In this document: positions 26,201 through 38,062 of the stretch, piece after piece | Numbering within the stretch: the stretch's first letter is position 1 | Layout: the number at the start of each line of letters is the position of its first letter | DNA from: Augochlora pura | Lineage: Eukaryota; Arthropoda; Insecta; Hymenoptera; Halictidae | DNA length: 64,000 bases | Assembly (NCBI RefSeq): GCF_028453695.1 | Contig: NC_135774.1 | Coordinates: forward strand, 29,078,001 to 29,142,000 | Reading direction: 5' to 3' | Position numbers and translations under genes: made by a program | The notes under the pieces: model-generated | What the model saw: the letters and a program-made list of their open reading frames with translations, nothing else | Told to the model about the DNA's origin: nothing | Databases searched by the model: none

Positions 26201-26756
26201 TTTGCGATGACACGCCGGGCTTGTCCACGGGCTGCTCTGTTAAAAAAGCGAAGCAACAATATCGTAACAATATTTTAGAAATTTACATAAATTAATCTCG
26301 TTCATTTCACCCTTATCGACGAAGACAGGTAAGAGTTTCGAAGGTTCAATTGTTTAACGAAAACCGAGTAAAAGTAAAATTCAATTTTGTAATGCATAGT
26401 AAGTCGGAAGAAATATTTTCGATTTCCAGTTAAAATGGCCCCGACTGCAAAGGGTTAAAAGGACCTTACTAGTCCTTTAATAAATAATAATAATAATGAA
26501 ATAGATTGTTGATGCGAAAGAAATCGTAAGAGTTTCGAAATGTTTTCGCGTGGGAGGATAAGAAAAAAAATGGTGGTAGGATAAGAAAAAAAATGGTGGA
26601 AGCATGGCATTGGTATTTAGGGTGAAAGGAATCCCGGTAATTTATTCGCGATGCGCCCGCGGCGTAGGGCGCGGGTCGCCGTGAACGGGGCGAGAGCGAG
26701 CCGGTGCCCTAACCTGTGTCGTTCGCGGCATCATCATCGGGCTGCTCGTTTGACAT
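23244..26756 (-). CDS. MARCH2/3-like membrane RING-CH protein, five exons
   Basis: Coding exons (minus): 26756-26714, 26236-26105, 24659-24463, 23910-23720, 23427-23244. Phases match at every junction and give 248 residues, close to the 253 of human MARCH3. Each donor is GT and each acceptor AG. The RING-CH region spans about residues 51-94: C51, C67, H75, C78, C91 and C94 are present, with the motif HAVCLERWLTE and SCELC. The second and third ligands would be K54 and D65 instead of Cys. Two membrane segments follow at about 130-152 (with TPLAIFSCYIC) and 160-182. The tail has WRRFWRNNFVIRLVP, matching the WRRTN..VILLIP motif of MARCH2/3, then an acidic C terminus. Family role: E3 ubiquitin ligases of endosomes and plasma membrane that down-regulate membrane proteins. 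An alternative acceptor at 24637 would drop D65 but break the phase with exon 2. Repeats lie in intron 2. Confidence 0.82.
24770..24961 (-). mobile_element. TTAA-family MITE in intron 2 of the MARCH-like gene
   Basis: TTAA at 24770-24773 and 24958-24961 flank 184 bases starting CCCTTTGCACTCGAAGC and ending GATGCAAGGGG. The left part matches the inverted right end of the copy at 698-948 (ATTTTAACTG). ACTCAATTTCATA-like sequence is also shared in inverse. Both target sites are intact. Confidence 0.7.
25700..25935 (+). mobile_element. Probable TTAA-family MITE, one end clear
   Basis: The right end reads TTATAATGCAAGGGG followed by TTAA at 25932-25935, like the CCCCTTGCA subfamily at 27266. Inner words TTCGATTCAATAGAAATGAAT are shared with that copy. 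The left end is not clear, so the start given is approximate. Confidence 0.45.
26375..26460 (+). mobile_element. Partial TTAA-family MITE right end
   Basis: GATTTCCAGTTAAAATGGCC followed by CCGACTGCAAAGGGTTAA repeats the right terminus of the copy at 698-948. Only this end is recognisable. It lies between exons 1 and 2 of the MARCH-like gene. Confidence 0.6.
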
Positions 26757-27265
26757 CAAAAGGGCGGCAGGATCATCATACCGTGGACCCGGGCCGGTAA
26801 CAGCTGGAATTCTTCGCCGATGTTATCTGTCGCGGCCGCAGACCCTGCTCCTTTATTTCCGACGGCGCGCCGATCTGTTCCCGACAAATCCGTTATCGAG
26901 CGAATCATCTTCGGCGCCGTGAAATTCTCTGCCAGCACCGACAATTGAACGTCGGCGACAGGGCATCACGCCGTGTGTCCGCTCTCATTCGCGGAGCTGT
27001 CTCGAGGCCGAAGATACCCGGACGAGATACTTGGACGAAAAATTATTACGGATCGCTCGGAAACGACTGTATTGAAAAACGATAAGAGCGGACAGCGTGA
27101 AATATAGAAAATAACAGGTGTCGTTCAGGAGTTAATAAATGCAAGTTTATTAGCCTTAATGCGAGTCTATCGACCTTAGAATATTGCGACAGATAAGGAT
27201 TTTGAAATTTAAATGGAGGAAGATAAAAGTGTCACCGATAATGCAGACCGCAATATTTATTCTTA
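26757..27265. other. 5' flank of the MARCH-like gene
   Basis: CpG-rich sequence of about 270 bases immediately upstream of the minus-strand start codon (to about 27030) is a likely promoter region. No specific element was recognised. The remainder is AT-rich. Confidence 0.35.
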
Positions 27266-27492
27266 TTAACCCCTTGCAATATAATTCTTTTCTGTGTTAA
27301 ATAGCAACTATTTGTTCTTAATACTTTCTTAAATAGGACAAGACAATTCTTATTTCTTGTATTGTCTTTATTCACTTTGATAACAGAAAAATTGCTTTCG
27401 ATTCGAAATGAATTAATAATATTCATATTTAGTAGATCATGCATCAAATTTTTATCTTTCATTCTTAATTTCTATCTTTTGCAAAGGGTTAA
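27266..27492 (+). mobile_element. TTAA MITE, CCCCTTGCA subfamily
   Basis: TTAA at 27266-27269 and 27489-27492 flank 219 bases that begin CCCCTTGCAATATAATTC and end TTTTGCAAAGGG. The interior differs from the copy at 698-948 but matches 30223-30460: TTAATACTTTCTTAAATAGGAC corresponds to TTAATATTTTTCCTAATAGGAC, and GAAATGAATTAATAATATT has a counterpart too. No open frame. Confidence 0.7.
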
Positions 27493-29723
27493 CAGTTTGA
27501 ACGATAAAAACGACGATAGAGCTCGTCGGGGACGTTTCCCCGGTGTCTCAAAATGGCCGGCGTCTCACCTAGAGTCGCATTAATTTCTGACATTCGCGTT
27601 TCAGCTTCTAATGAGCTGCGCCATTCGCTTTCGTCGTTAACGCGACTATAATCCGAGGTGGCGCAACGATTTCGCGAACAACTATAATCACCTGTATCAA
27701 CCGGCGAACCGCGTTGAAACCGCGAATCTGTCGCAGTCATCTGCGACGAGGCGGGAGATAAATGGCGGCATTACGACATCGCGTACCCGACAGATAAATG
27801 TAAAGTCTTCCGAAAAAATCGTTAAGCCGACCGGCGGGATCCGCGCGACGTAATTCCGCGGGGCCATTAACGAAACATTGTAACGCGATAAGACCGCGCG
27901 CAACGCTCGCGACCGATCTAATAGCCGGGCATTATCAATATCATTAAACGTCCCCGTGAAAATCCAATTTCGCAGTGTCCCATTTGAATCGAGGATATTC
28001 TCTTTTCGCGAAGCGTGGACGCCACACTTTAATCGCAGCTTATGTAAATCCGCTTCCGATCGAAGAGCCGTCCCGCCTGTGTAGATCACCGTTTTATCTA
28101 TCTATCTCCGCGGGAGAACGGCGGGCGGCCGGAAAAATTTTCGCCAAGGTGCCCGGACAGTTTTACGGCTTCGTCGAGCGATTAAACGGCGCGCAACGTT
28201 TACGGTGAATCGAACATTTATCGAGATCGTTAATCCTCGCGTTTACACGTCTGAAAAATTAACGGATACCTGTTGCCTCGTTTAATCGTCTCATCGGGTC
28301 GAAAACTTTTGCAGTCGGCGACGTGCGAAAATATTGTGTTAAAGTAGATCTTCGACGCGAGAGAAATCGTAAAGACATTGAAACGTTTTCGCGTGGGTGG
28401 GTTATTTATTTGGTTTTAGGTCGTCAAGGTGCGATCAAAAAATCGTGGCGATCTCCAGCAGAAATTTCGCACGGATCAACTTCTGTCTCAAATATTTTTC
28501 TTTTTCGATAACGGCACTGGTATTTCCAGTATCTCCTGCGAAATCCTCTGCCGTGATCGCGTCGCATCAACGTTGAGGAATCGTGGAAATTCGCGTTCGA
28601 CCGGATGACGACCGGCCGGGAAATTTACGCGGCGCGAGGGGCTGTTTATTCGTCTGCGAGTGTCCGTGAGAAAACGAACCGCGGCGCCCAGAAAACGCGA
28701 CCCGCCCGATAACGATCGCATTAAAGCAGCGTCCGCGGTTGATGGAAGCCCGGCCGAAGGGGACGCGTGTCCCGCGACAATGACGTCTGTGGGAAATTTG
28801 CAATCCGGTCGCATTAAATCGTAATGGATCGCGGGCACTCCGGGCGAAACCGATAACGATCGCATTAAGCCGCGTCTACACAGAGACAATAAAACGTGCA
28901 ACCCGGGACGCGGTGTCGTCGTCACGCAGCTTCGACATCTCGCCACGGTCCATCGAGATCGCGAAACACGCGTACCGCGCGACAATTTTTCCCGCGGACG
29001 TTACACACGGCGTCTCGCGCCACCGAGTTGCCCGCCATACGATCCCGTTTTGCTACCACGTCTCGCAACACGGGACCTGTGTGTACCAACAACCCGATAC
29101 CCGTAACGAAACCGTGACATCAGTGTCTTTGACATCGTGACTTAATGAACGACATCGGGCGTTATTCCTCGAGATCCGATCTCTAGAATTTAAGTGCGCG
29201 GGGACTGTTCGACAGACGGGCGAGGGTAAGAGACATCGCGGACGACGCGGCCGGGGTCAATTCAGACCGGTCATTTAATTATACTCCGTGCGCGAGCCTC
29301 GTCTCGTAGATCGAATCCAAGGCCTATCTCCAGATTTTTCTGTCGCGAAAATATAAAGCGGATCTGTCTGAAATTTTCAGGAGAAATTGTCTGATATCCG
29401 AGAAGTGTACATGAATTTTTGTGTTCGCAACTTTGTAATATTAATGGATAGAAAAATATTTATGTGACTGTATTCCATAGAAATATCAGTTTCGTAGCTG
29501 TTAATTTCATTAACGCGGTCGCGATTTTTTTTTCTCAAAAACTATAAACTGGATCTTTCTGAAATTTTCAGGATAAATTATCCAATACTGTATAAATACA
29601 ACAGAATTTTATCGCTGTAAAATATCCCGTGGAAATAGGCAGAGAGATATTTAGAATCTATTTAGCGAAATTTTTCACAAATTAGGTAAGACTCTCATTA
29701 ATAATATTTGTGATATTTTTGTA
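27493..29723. other. Intergenic, no gene seen
   Basis: 27500-29300 is CpG-rich with several overlapping domain-free frames on both strands, including a 165-codon minus frame at 28488-28985 rich in Arg and Ser. 29348-29586 carries a duplicated segment (separate entry). Confidence 0.45.
29348..29586 (+). repeat. Direct duplication of about 49 bases, 191-bp offset
   Basis: The segment containing GGATCTGTCTGAAATTTTCA (29360) recurs as GGATCTTTCTGAAATTTTCA (29551) with similar flanks on both sides. The intervening 140 bases are only weakly related, so this is two copies of a longer, decayed unit. Confidence 0.6.
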
Positions 29724-29775
29724 ATTAACCCTTTGCGCTCAAAGTTATTTTAGGCCAATTTATTCCATTTCAAAA
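29724..29775 (-). mobile_element. Fragment of TTAA-family MITE
   Basis: TTAACCCTTTGCGCTCAAAG followed by TTATTTTA resembles the family terminus. No second end is visible nearby. Confidence 0.45.
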
Positions 29776-30222
29776 TCGACCCGCCCTCACTGGAAAAGAT
29801 TGTTCTTCGCAGCATCCGTCGCTGGCTGTTCCGATCGTGGCGCCTCGAGCCCATCGCTGGCTAACAACCGCGCATCAGGACATCTTATCAGGACTCGTTT
29901 GTGATTGAATGAAAATAACCACCTGTATCGCTGCTACTCAATCCTTTCCCTTTGGCGTTTCCCGTGCCTTTATTGCCCCGTAATTGGAGTTCCCTGATGG
30001 ATTGGACGGCCGGATAAACGCTGCGCTCCCGGCCGTCCCATTCAGGCTGCCTTCTTCTGTTTAGTCGACGATCGGCTGCTCTCGGTGATCTCGCGGGATT
30101 CGATTCCTGTTCCACTCTCGGATTTTCGCAAACAATCCTCGTAAAACAGCCGCAACTCCTTACACGATATTGACGCATCGCTTAATTGCCGCCGCCTCGA
30201 ATCCGGTTCGTACGTTTCCCGA

Positions 30223-30470
30223 TTTAACCCCTCGCACTGTGACTCCTTTCCTGCTGCATAAATTAGCACTTATTTGTTTTTAATATTTTTCCTAATAGGA
30301 CCAAACAATTTTCGTTTCCTCTGCTATTTTTATTTACTTTAATTTTTAAACTCTGATGAGAGAAGAATTGAATTTGATTTCGATTTAAAGGAAATTAATA
30401 ATATTAATATTTATATTAATTCACCGGTTCCCTCATTTTATTATTTTTACACGGCGAGTGTTTTGCATTG
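30223..30470 (+). mobile_element. Diverged copy of the CCCCTTGCA MITE subfamily
   Basis: TTAACCCCTCGCACTGTG opens the copy. The interior follows the copy at 27266-27492 in order (TTATTTGTTTTTAATA, AATAGGACCAAACAATT, then GAAATTAATAATATT). The right end is decayed (TTTTGCATTGAATCCCC) and has no TTAA. Confidence 0.6.
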
Positions 30471-30884
30471 AATCCCCCGCTCCGATAGCGACGATTACAG
30501 TTACATTTTAATTTCTGAATGAAATTATTCCGCCTTCTTTTTTCTGTTACTGTTGGACGTTAGCGTTGCTTCTAGTTATAGAATATTATCTTAATGAGAC
30601 ATTTCGATGCGGTATAATGTTATTTTCTTCGCAATGACTGCGGTGGCTATGGAATAAATTGAAAATTACAGGGAACTGTGCATTGTATCGTTGCGCTCTG
30701 TATTCAGAAATTACTGTGCCGCGTGAAAGTACTCAGTAAAGATAATAAGTTAAGTTACTGAATAGAAGTATCAAGCGAAGAGATTGAATAAAAGTGGGAC
30801 TTAAAGATATGTAATACGTAGTCATGAATTTAATTATTTCCTCGTGGCAATTTTATGGAATTGTTGTTTAGAATGAGAACTGTG

Positions 30885-31210
30885 GTATCGTGCACTATTT
30901 CTAATTTTACAGTACGATTTTCTAAAAATAGAAAAAATTTAATAACGTATTATAATTAAGCAGAACAATTTTCTAAAAATGAAGACAATGCTATTGTGCA
31001 CTATTATTAATTTTACAGTACGATTTTCTAAAAATAGAAACATTGTAATAACCTATTATAATTACACAGAATAATTTTCTAAAAATGAAGACAATGGAAT
31101 CGTGCAACATTTGAACTTTACAAGATAATTGCTAAAACTAACAAGACTGTAACTATTTAAAATTCACAAAATAAGTAAAAATTAAATAAAATCGGCATTT
31201 TAATTTCGCA
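30885..31210 (+). repeat. 106-bp tandem repeat, about three copies
   Basis: TGCACTATTTCTAATTTTAC at 30891, TGCACTATTATTAATTTTAC at 30997 and TGCAACATTTGAACTTTAC at 31103 are spaced exactly 106 bases. Each is followed by a TTTTCTAAAAATAGAAA-like word in the first two copies, then a second TTTTCTAAAAATGAAGACAA word. The third copy is the most diverged. Confidence 0.8.
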
Positions 31211-31965
31211 GAACAGTCGTTCGAAATAGAAACAATGGAATCGTAACTTGGCAGAACGAAATGCATCATCGACGTTCCCAAAAAAAAAAAAGAAGAAGCG
31301 AGAAGCCGCCGTTCATCAATCATCGAAAAGCGATCGCATCCGTATAGTTAACCGACGAAACGAGCCGCAGGACCGGTCGACGGGTTTTCGTTGCTCAACC
31401 TGAAAGACATTAGTGCACTCGATCGTGCGACCCATTTAAGAAACTCACCCCGTCGCCCGTCTTAATGGCGCCCATTCATGCCAGCACCGAGCCAAAATTG
31501 CCGGGTCTCTCGTTTCGGCGGCGCGGTGGGGGCCCCCGGGAAAACCTGTTTCTCATTGAGAGGCCCCGTAACGCCAATTAGGCGCGTGCCCGAGCGAATT
31601 TTCAACAGGAAGTAACGGCGCGTGGCCGCGATAAATCACCGCGGGGATCTCACGGCGGCGATTACGCGACCGACCACCGTCCGCCGTTTCTCTCTCTCTC
31701 TCTCTCTCTCGAAATCTCATCGGAGGCAACGCCGCCGGACCTGATGAACGAGAGACTCGGTCCGGGGAGATCGCCCGGCCACCGTTTCCGCAGTCCGGTG
31801 TAATTTCGGAATCGGTTTCCGGTCCGGCTGGATTAAGTTCCCCGGCGAATTATTATTAGATTTCTGGCCCGGCTGATTTTCGGAAGAACAATTTTCGGAC
31901 TTCCGGTGACCCGGTAGCCGGTCCACGGGATCGGTTATCTCCCCGCAGCAGGGATGATTTTGATA
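31211..31965. other. Intergenic, no gene seen
   Basis: An A/AG-rich tract at 31280-31300, then CpG-rich sequence, with a (CT)n run at 31689-31710. No gene recognised before the gap. Confidence 0.45.
31689..31710. repeat. (CT)n microsatellite
   Basis: About eleven CT units. Confidence 0.9.
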
Positions 31966-32065
31966 NNNNNNNNNNNNNNNNNNNNNNNNNNNNNNNNNNN
32001 NNNNNNNNNNNNNNNNNNNNNNNNNNNNNNNNNNNNNNNNNNNNNNNNNNNNNNNNNNNNNNNNN
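31966..32065. other. Assembly gap, 100 N
   Basis: Exactly 100 unknown bases, a scaffold placeholder. The flanks are CpG-rich on both sides. Confidence 0.98.
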
Positions 32066-35000
32066 CGACCGATTTTCCGGTGCCGGGGGGCAGCGCGATG
32101 GACACGACAGCGGATCCATCGATCGTGCGGACGTTGGGATCCTCGGTTCGTGGACGGTGGAGCCGGAAGATATTACGACGACCCCGTGCCGGGTTGTAAT
32201 AACCGTGTGGCAACAAAGCGCGGAGTCGATCGGTACACGGGACGGGTGTTGTTAGTACACGGCGCGGCGGACGGAACATTAACAGGAAGTGCTGTCCCCC
32301 ACGTGACCGTGCGACGGGCTCCTTCGTACGATCGCCTTTAAGCATTAGCGACGGCGCTTCGCTGACGTGATTCAATTGCTTACTAGCCTGGCCAGGCCTT
32401 TCCACAGAATATTGATCCGATAATGGCCGTGCATCGATTAACCCGTTACCGATCGATCGGATCGGTACCCCGCCGCGGTACGTGCCGTAGGAAAGAGGAT
32501 TTCCTATCGTTGCCCCGATGATTTATGGGAAACTGCCGGTTCCGCGGCTGCACCCCACGAATACGTTTCTTTTCTACGGTGTTGAAAGCTTGCGCTCGAG
32601 GTGTAACTTTTATGGACGATATCACACGAGACGATTGGTCGTAAAAGCTGCGAGATCGACCGCGTAGGGCCTAAAGGGCTCCTATTCTAGAATTTTAATT
32701 TCACTGTCTTAGGAAACGCGGGACCCAGGCGCCTTTTAGACGAAATAGATCGCGTGGTCTATTTGTAACACGTCGAGTGCCGTGTCAGTCATCGGTGACT
32801 GACAGTGTAAAATAAAATATAAAACTGAAAAATTTGTTTTAAGTCGATACCTAAAATTTTTTTAGAATCCACCTAATTTTGATCTAATACTGGATTCTAT
32901 TATTAATGTATCTGTTTCAGAAAATTTTCATGGATTTAATGCATCAAATTCTATAATCGCGTGGCATTATTTGGATTATCAACGTGATAATCAGCACCTT
33001 TCTTTCTCTCCATTGTTCCATCCTTTCGTCACAGAATTCCACGGCCACCGGATACTCCGATAAACGGCCAAAAGCGAGAGATCCGTCTTCGCCGACGTCA
33101 TCCCGTCGATCGAAGAGTGCGTTTACCCTTGCGAGGCCGACAACAGAGCCCACGACATCCTGCGCGATATTGAAAAATGTTCAGCAATTAGACACCAAGC
33201 AGCGGATACGCTCGTCCATTCCGACACTTTCCTGTCGCTGACTAGATATAGTTATCTGCACGCGGATCCGGTCCATTCGTACATTCACGCTCGACGGTGT
33301 TCCCCGCGACGCCTCGAATGCGCGTTCGAAACGCGTCGCGGGTAAAAAAAAAAACGTGCGGCGAGCGGAGGCACGTGATGCGTCCCGCCGTTTCATTTAC
33401 GACTACAAATCTGCGTAACGGTTAACCGTTTAATTGACGCGACCGTCTCCCCCCCTCCCCTCAGGTAAATCGGCAAATGAATTGCGCCGATTAAGGATAC
33501 ACGGGCTGCTCTCCTCTCGGCCGGCGTCTGAAAATACACACGGGGCGAAAAGGCGACGGGAAAAGAATCGTCGTCGTCTGCGAAAGTGATCCAGCAGCGG
33601 CAGCGCTCCAAGTGATCCAGGAGTGATCCAAGGCCGCGCCGGTTTGGCTGATGGACTCGCGGACGCGATAAAATATCCACGGGAGCAGGCACCGAATGCT
33701 CTTGCGAAATCGTCGGTCGCGCCGTAATCGACGCAATTACAGCGGGAAAAATCGCGGATACGAGCCCGGGCCGTGTAAGAAGGGGTGGGTTGGATCGTGA
33801 ACGAGCAGCGAATCTCCGCCGAAGCGTCCCATTACACGCCTAATAAAACTGGTATCAAGGGGGAGAGCCGCGGCGGACGACAAATCACGGTTCACCGGCG
33901 GAATTCTCGATCTGTTCGGACCGCGTGAGAAATGCAAATCCGTGGACGGGGACGGATCTCGGTGATGAATCGCGTCGCGGACTCGATAAATGTTCTCGTT
34001 CGTTTTGCCGATCGGCCGCATGCAAAATGCTACTTAATATCCATTTGCGTTATTGATCGAACAAGCGCATTTAAGCCGGCAACACGTTTCTACGGAATGG
34101 AAACCGGATGATGGATCTTCGGCCGCCCTCGGAATTGTTCGTCGCTGTTACTACGAACAGAACGACGTTTATTCGATAATATCGCGAGGGAATTTTCAGC
34201 CGCGACTTTGCGGAACTTTACGTGGGCGAATTAACCCTTTCGAGCCAAAGGGTGCTAGATTAATTTACTGGATAAATTAAAGGCTACTTTAATTCGAAAT
34301 CGAAAATGTGTTTCCTGATTTACACTCTTTCCATTTTATATGAATTGTTGCGATTTATGCGTGTGACAGTTTTTTTTTTTTAAATATAGACAGCAATTTT
34401 TAGTGGCGGCTGACATGTTAAAATTTATCCTGAAAGGAGGTATTTCGTAAAAATTTATCTACGACCAGTAACATAAATAACGCCGATCTTAATATTGAAT
34501 ATTATATGAAAGAGCAACAGGTTCAAATTTATGCAGCAGTCTCTCGGATGTTGTAAAAAATTTTACGATACGCTTGAGTCTTCATTTATCGGTTGCTCGA
34601 CGTATTTTACAATAAGTATCACGTTGCACTATTAATAACAGCTATAACTATAAAACGGGCAATCAGTCAGGGGATTAAATGACTACGATTTTAATGGACG
34701 CGCGGTTTACGTGGTCGTTCACTGGACGGGTTATGCGCGGCGATACTTATTGCTCTCTGTATTGTTTGGCGAACTTGGAAGGTTCGATATATATTACCAA
34801 TCGAAAGCATTAAGAATAACATCGACGTTATTCAATTTTTGCAACGATAGCCTGATTTCTCAGAACACAGATTTTAACGATATAAACCTTTGCGAATTTT
34901 CTAAATATCGCGACGATTTTTCTGTGATTAAAATTAAAATGGCGCATAGCTTGCAGTTTGACGAATTTACGAACAAAAACGAGTCTTCTCGACGCTGGAC

Positions 35001-37713
35001 GATTTCCAATGGATTCGTCGAGGATGGCCGCGACAATCCGGTCGGTGCCATCATCGTCTGCCCCGAGTCCTCTTCTTCAGGGGAAGCAAACAACAACAGA
35101 AAGTCCGCGCGCGCGGTCAGAATGCCAGCGGGCGTCGCTGGTGTATCGTTTGTCCCGCGATCATACGAAAATAGAAACGCGCCGGAGGAGACGTCCAACT
35201 GTCTGGTGCACCCGCAAAAATAGGATTGTGTCGCCCGGTATCGCAGCCATTCCCGCGACCGAGAGACCACCGGGGACACCGCGGCCGACCCGTTTTCGAT
35301 CCGCGATACCTACCTGTTACCTTGCCGGGCCTGCGCCGGCGAAATTGGCCGGTATCGGCCGGATTTTGTAACAATTTGCGACGGTCCAATTTACAAATAA
35401 AACTCTGTTTACAGCGGCGAAAAACTGTTGCCAAAACGTCGACGACAGCGATAGCCATCTAAGGGTTGTTTCATCCCTTAAATTAGATCATCGCGTGACG
35501 AACGCGACACGTGTACTTTGTTGTTCTTTCTTTCATAATTTTGTTTAACTGGGAACTTTGTGCAAGAGAGATCCATTGCTATTTATTTGCAAAGAGTTTT
35601 CACACATCTCAAGTATAATCGCTTGTTGGTATTTTCAAGAATTTTGCTAATAATATTTGAATTAATTCTCCTACGTCCTCGCTGCTTTTTCGCTCGACTA
35701 AATAAAATATATAATCGACAGTGTAATAAATATTGCATTCTATCGCGTTATATATCAATCTCTTATTTGCTCTAAATCTTACATAATAAACATCATTTTA
35801 CACCACCCGCGTGAACAGTAAAAATAAAGGCATACAAAAATCAAACTTCCTCCACTGAAAAGTTCAAATTTACAAATTTACAAAAAGTTTTACCATTTAA
35901 TTACTAAGCCATTTTTAATACTAACGCATAGCCGTACACCCGACGAACGGCTCAATAATTTGTTTCGACTCTGGGTCGTAGCCCGATCGCGGAATGTTCG
36001 AAATAGAAACTCGCCGCAGATTGAACCCGCGGCGCGGATCGTTCGTTGTGCAGCGGCGTGCGGCGGTGTGCACCTTCGGGAACGAAATGCACTCTCGTAA
36101 ACGGCCGCGATGATTTACGGGACATCGGATTTAGACCGGTGGCAGCGTTCGCTCCGGCGCGATTGTAGTTACATGCGCGAAGCGGCAGCGGCGTTCTTTA
36201 AATAAAACGCCGCGAGGCTTTTAGGATCAGCTGCCACGGGTATCGAGAGACGCTCGACCATCGATACTAGAAGCCTCGTGCCGGGGGTGCACAAAGGAAA
36301 CGGTCGAAAGTTAGGTAACCAGCTATAGGCGATTTCTCTGCGTCCATTAAATTCAAGCCGTCAGTTCCATATTTTTCGCCTTGAAATCGTTGCATCTTGC
36401 GAGACTATTCGTATTTTTCTCTTCGCAATTATATCTATGTCTCGCAGAAATAATACCAGTTTCGTATTTTTCTGTTTCATATTTTCATTCGGCAATTATC
36501 GTTACACCTTCCACAGCCGCCCGTTCCATTATCCATGTCATTATTTCATAATTTTCACGAATCAATTTCGCGTAGTTTCTTCCTTACAATTACCACAGTG
36601 GCTCTCGTTAAAAGCATAATGACCGTGTTCCTGCAATCTCCTGGACATCGGGCACCAATTAACGTTAGCGGCCTAAATAACAGCAGCGATTCCCCCGGCT
36701 CGCAACTAGTCCGCGAACGGAAATAAAAATCCAGATTTAATTATTGCAACAGGTTCCGTACGAGCGCTCCGATTTTCTTTGTTCGCCTCCTGTTCGTTCT
36801 TGCCGTGGACGCGTCGAATCCCGGCGACGACGTTGCGCAGCATGGAAATAAAGTTCCCGTATCGCTTCGACGAATCCAGGATATAATTCCTTACGAATCG
36901 AGGAAGCGACGCGAGGAACGTCGCGGGATCATAGATCGTCGATCGTCGCGGATCGGTCAATCAACGAACCGTCGCGGAAACGCGGATCCGCTGTCCATTA
37001 AATCACGTTAATTGCGAATTTCCAGAAGAGCGCGCCGGTTTTCCAAGACGTCCCGCTGGGCGGCGAAGCGCTTCTTGGGGACCGATCGACTGGTCCCAGG
37101 ATGGACAGAGCGGGGCACCGCGTCACGTTCGCGGATCCATCGCGCCGCGGCGATCGTATTACCTTGCATTACCTTTACCGCCTGTCCCTTGGCCTGAGAA
37201 AGAAGCCGCGCCGTCGCGCGTGTATCCTGGGAGATCCTCCGCGGTTCCAGGAACCCATGCAGCCCGTGGTCAAAGGGATATCGCGCTCGACGGATCACCG
37301 CATGACGTCTTTATCGCGGACGTATAACCGGGCCCGGACGCACGATCCACGTACGATCAAACCGGATTCCCGATCGACGCCCCGGTGATTTGTTCGCGGG
37401 CCGTTTCGGGGCTGCTCGCGAGATACTGGCGCTATAAATCCAACGCGATGATTTGCTCGCTATGGATCTGTACCGAGTGATCTATGCCGGACCGGCCGCG
37501 GCCGCTGTTCTCGGAACTTGCTGTTCGATCGTTCGCCGTCCGTTTCGAGGACAATGGCTGTCGCGCGAGGATCCGTTATAAATACGGAATGCTGGACGGA
37601 GAACTGGTTTTGATGACCGACGGTTCGAAACTGAGCTTCGAACTTAGATCATGGTACTATTTTATGGTGCGATGCTTTAGAAATTAATTCAATTTATATG
37701 GGAGAATTAATTA
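32066..37713. other. Intergenic, no gene seen
   Basis: Alternating CpG-rich (32066-32800, 33030-34030, 35010-35370, 35990-36290, 36780-37560) and AT-rich stretches. A fragment like the TTAA MITE end (TTAACCCTTTCGAGCC) is at 34232. The 170-codon frame at 34711-35223 has opposite-strand shadows of similar length and no domain. No splice-supported exon was found. Confidence 0.4.
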
Positions 37714-37895
37714 CGGAATTATATTCTTCTAGAAATAAATCCAGAAATTATTCCTTAAATCCTTGATGTATATCTGTATCTGTATATTTATATAATTTTT
37801 GTATACTTTATTAGAATTATATTCTTCTAGAAATAAATCCAGAAATTATTTCTTAAATCCTTGATATACATCTGTATATGTATATAATTTTTAAT
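37714..37895 (+). repeat. 98-bp tandem duplication
   Basis: GAATTATATTCTTCTAGAAA starts at 37716 and again at 37814. Both copies continue with AATAAATCCAGAAATTATT and CTTAAATCCTTGAT with only a few differences, so the duplication looks recent. Confidence 0.85.
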
Positions 37896-37973
37896 ATTAG
37901 GATTTGTAGAATAGTCTTTACATATACTTTGAAGTAACTTGTGTATTAAAAATTATATAAATACGTACATACA

Positions 37974-38062
37974 CTGGGTGTATCAAAATTATTGTAACTC
38001 CGGGAAATGAGTGAAATGTGTTGAAGAATTGTTACATCGAAAATATTAATTTTTGCATTCAC
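37974..38062 (+). mobile_element. Solo end of an AGGGTGT-type MITE
   Basis: CTGGGTGTATCAAAATTATT followed by GTAACTCCGGGAAATGAGTG resembles the arm of the foldback element at 5547-5911, whose inverted right arm reads TAGGGTGTCC then CCGGAAATGGGGG. No opposite arm is visible within several hundred bases. Confidence 0.45.

Noticed and set aside
33061..33345. Stop-free frame of about 95 codons without ATG (contains IEECVYPCEADNRAHDILR)
   Set aside because: Looks somewhat protein-like, but there is no good acceptor at its left edge and frames on both strands are open here too. No family recognised.
34711..35223. 170-codon plus-strand frame
   Set aside because: First half is AT-rich and second half GC-rich with a mirrored minus frame at 34860-35279. 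No domain and no splice sites that would join it to another exon.
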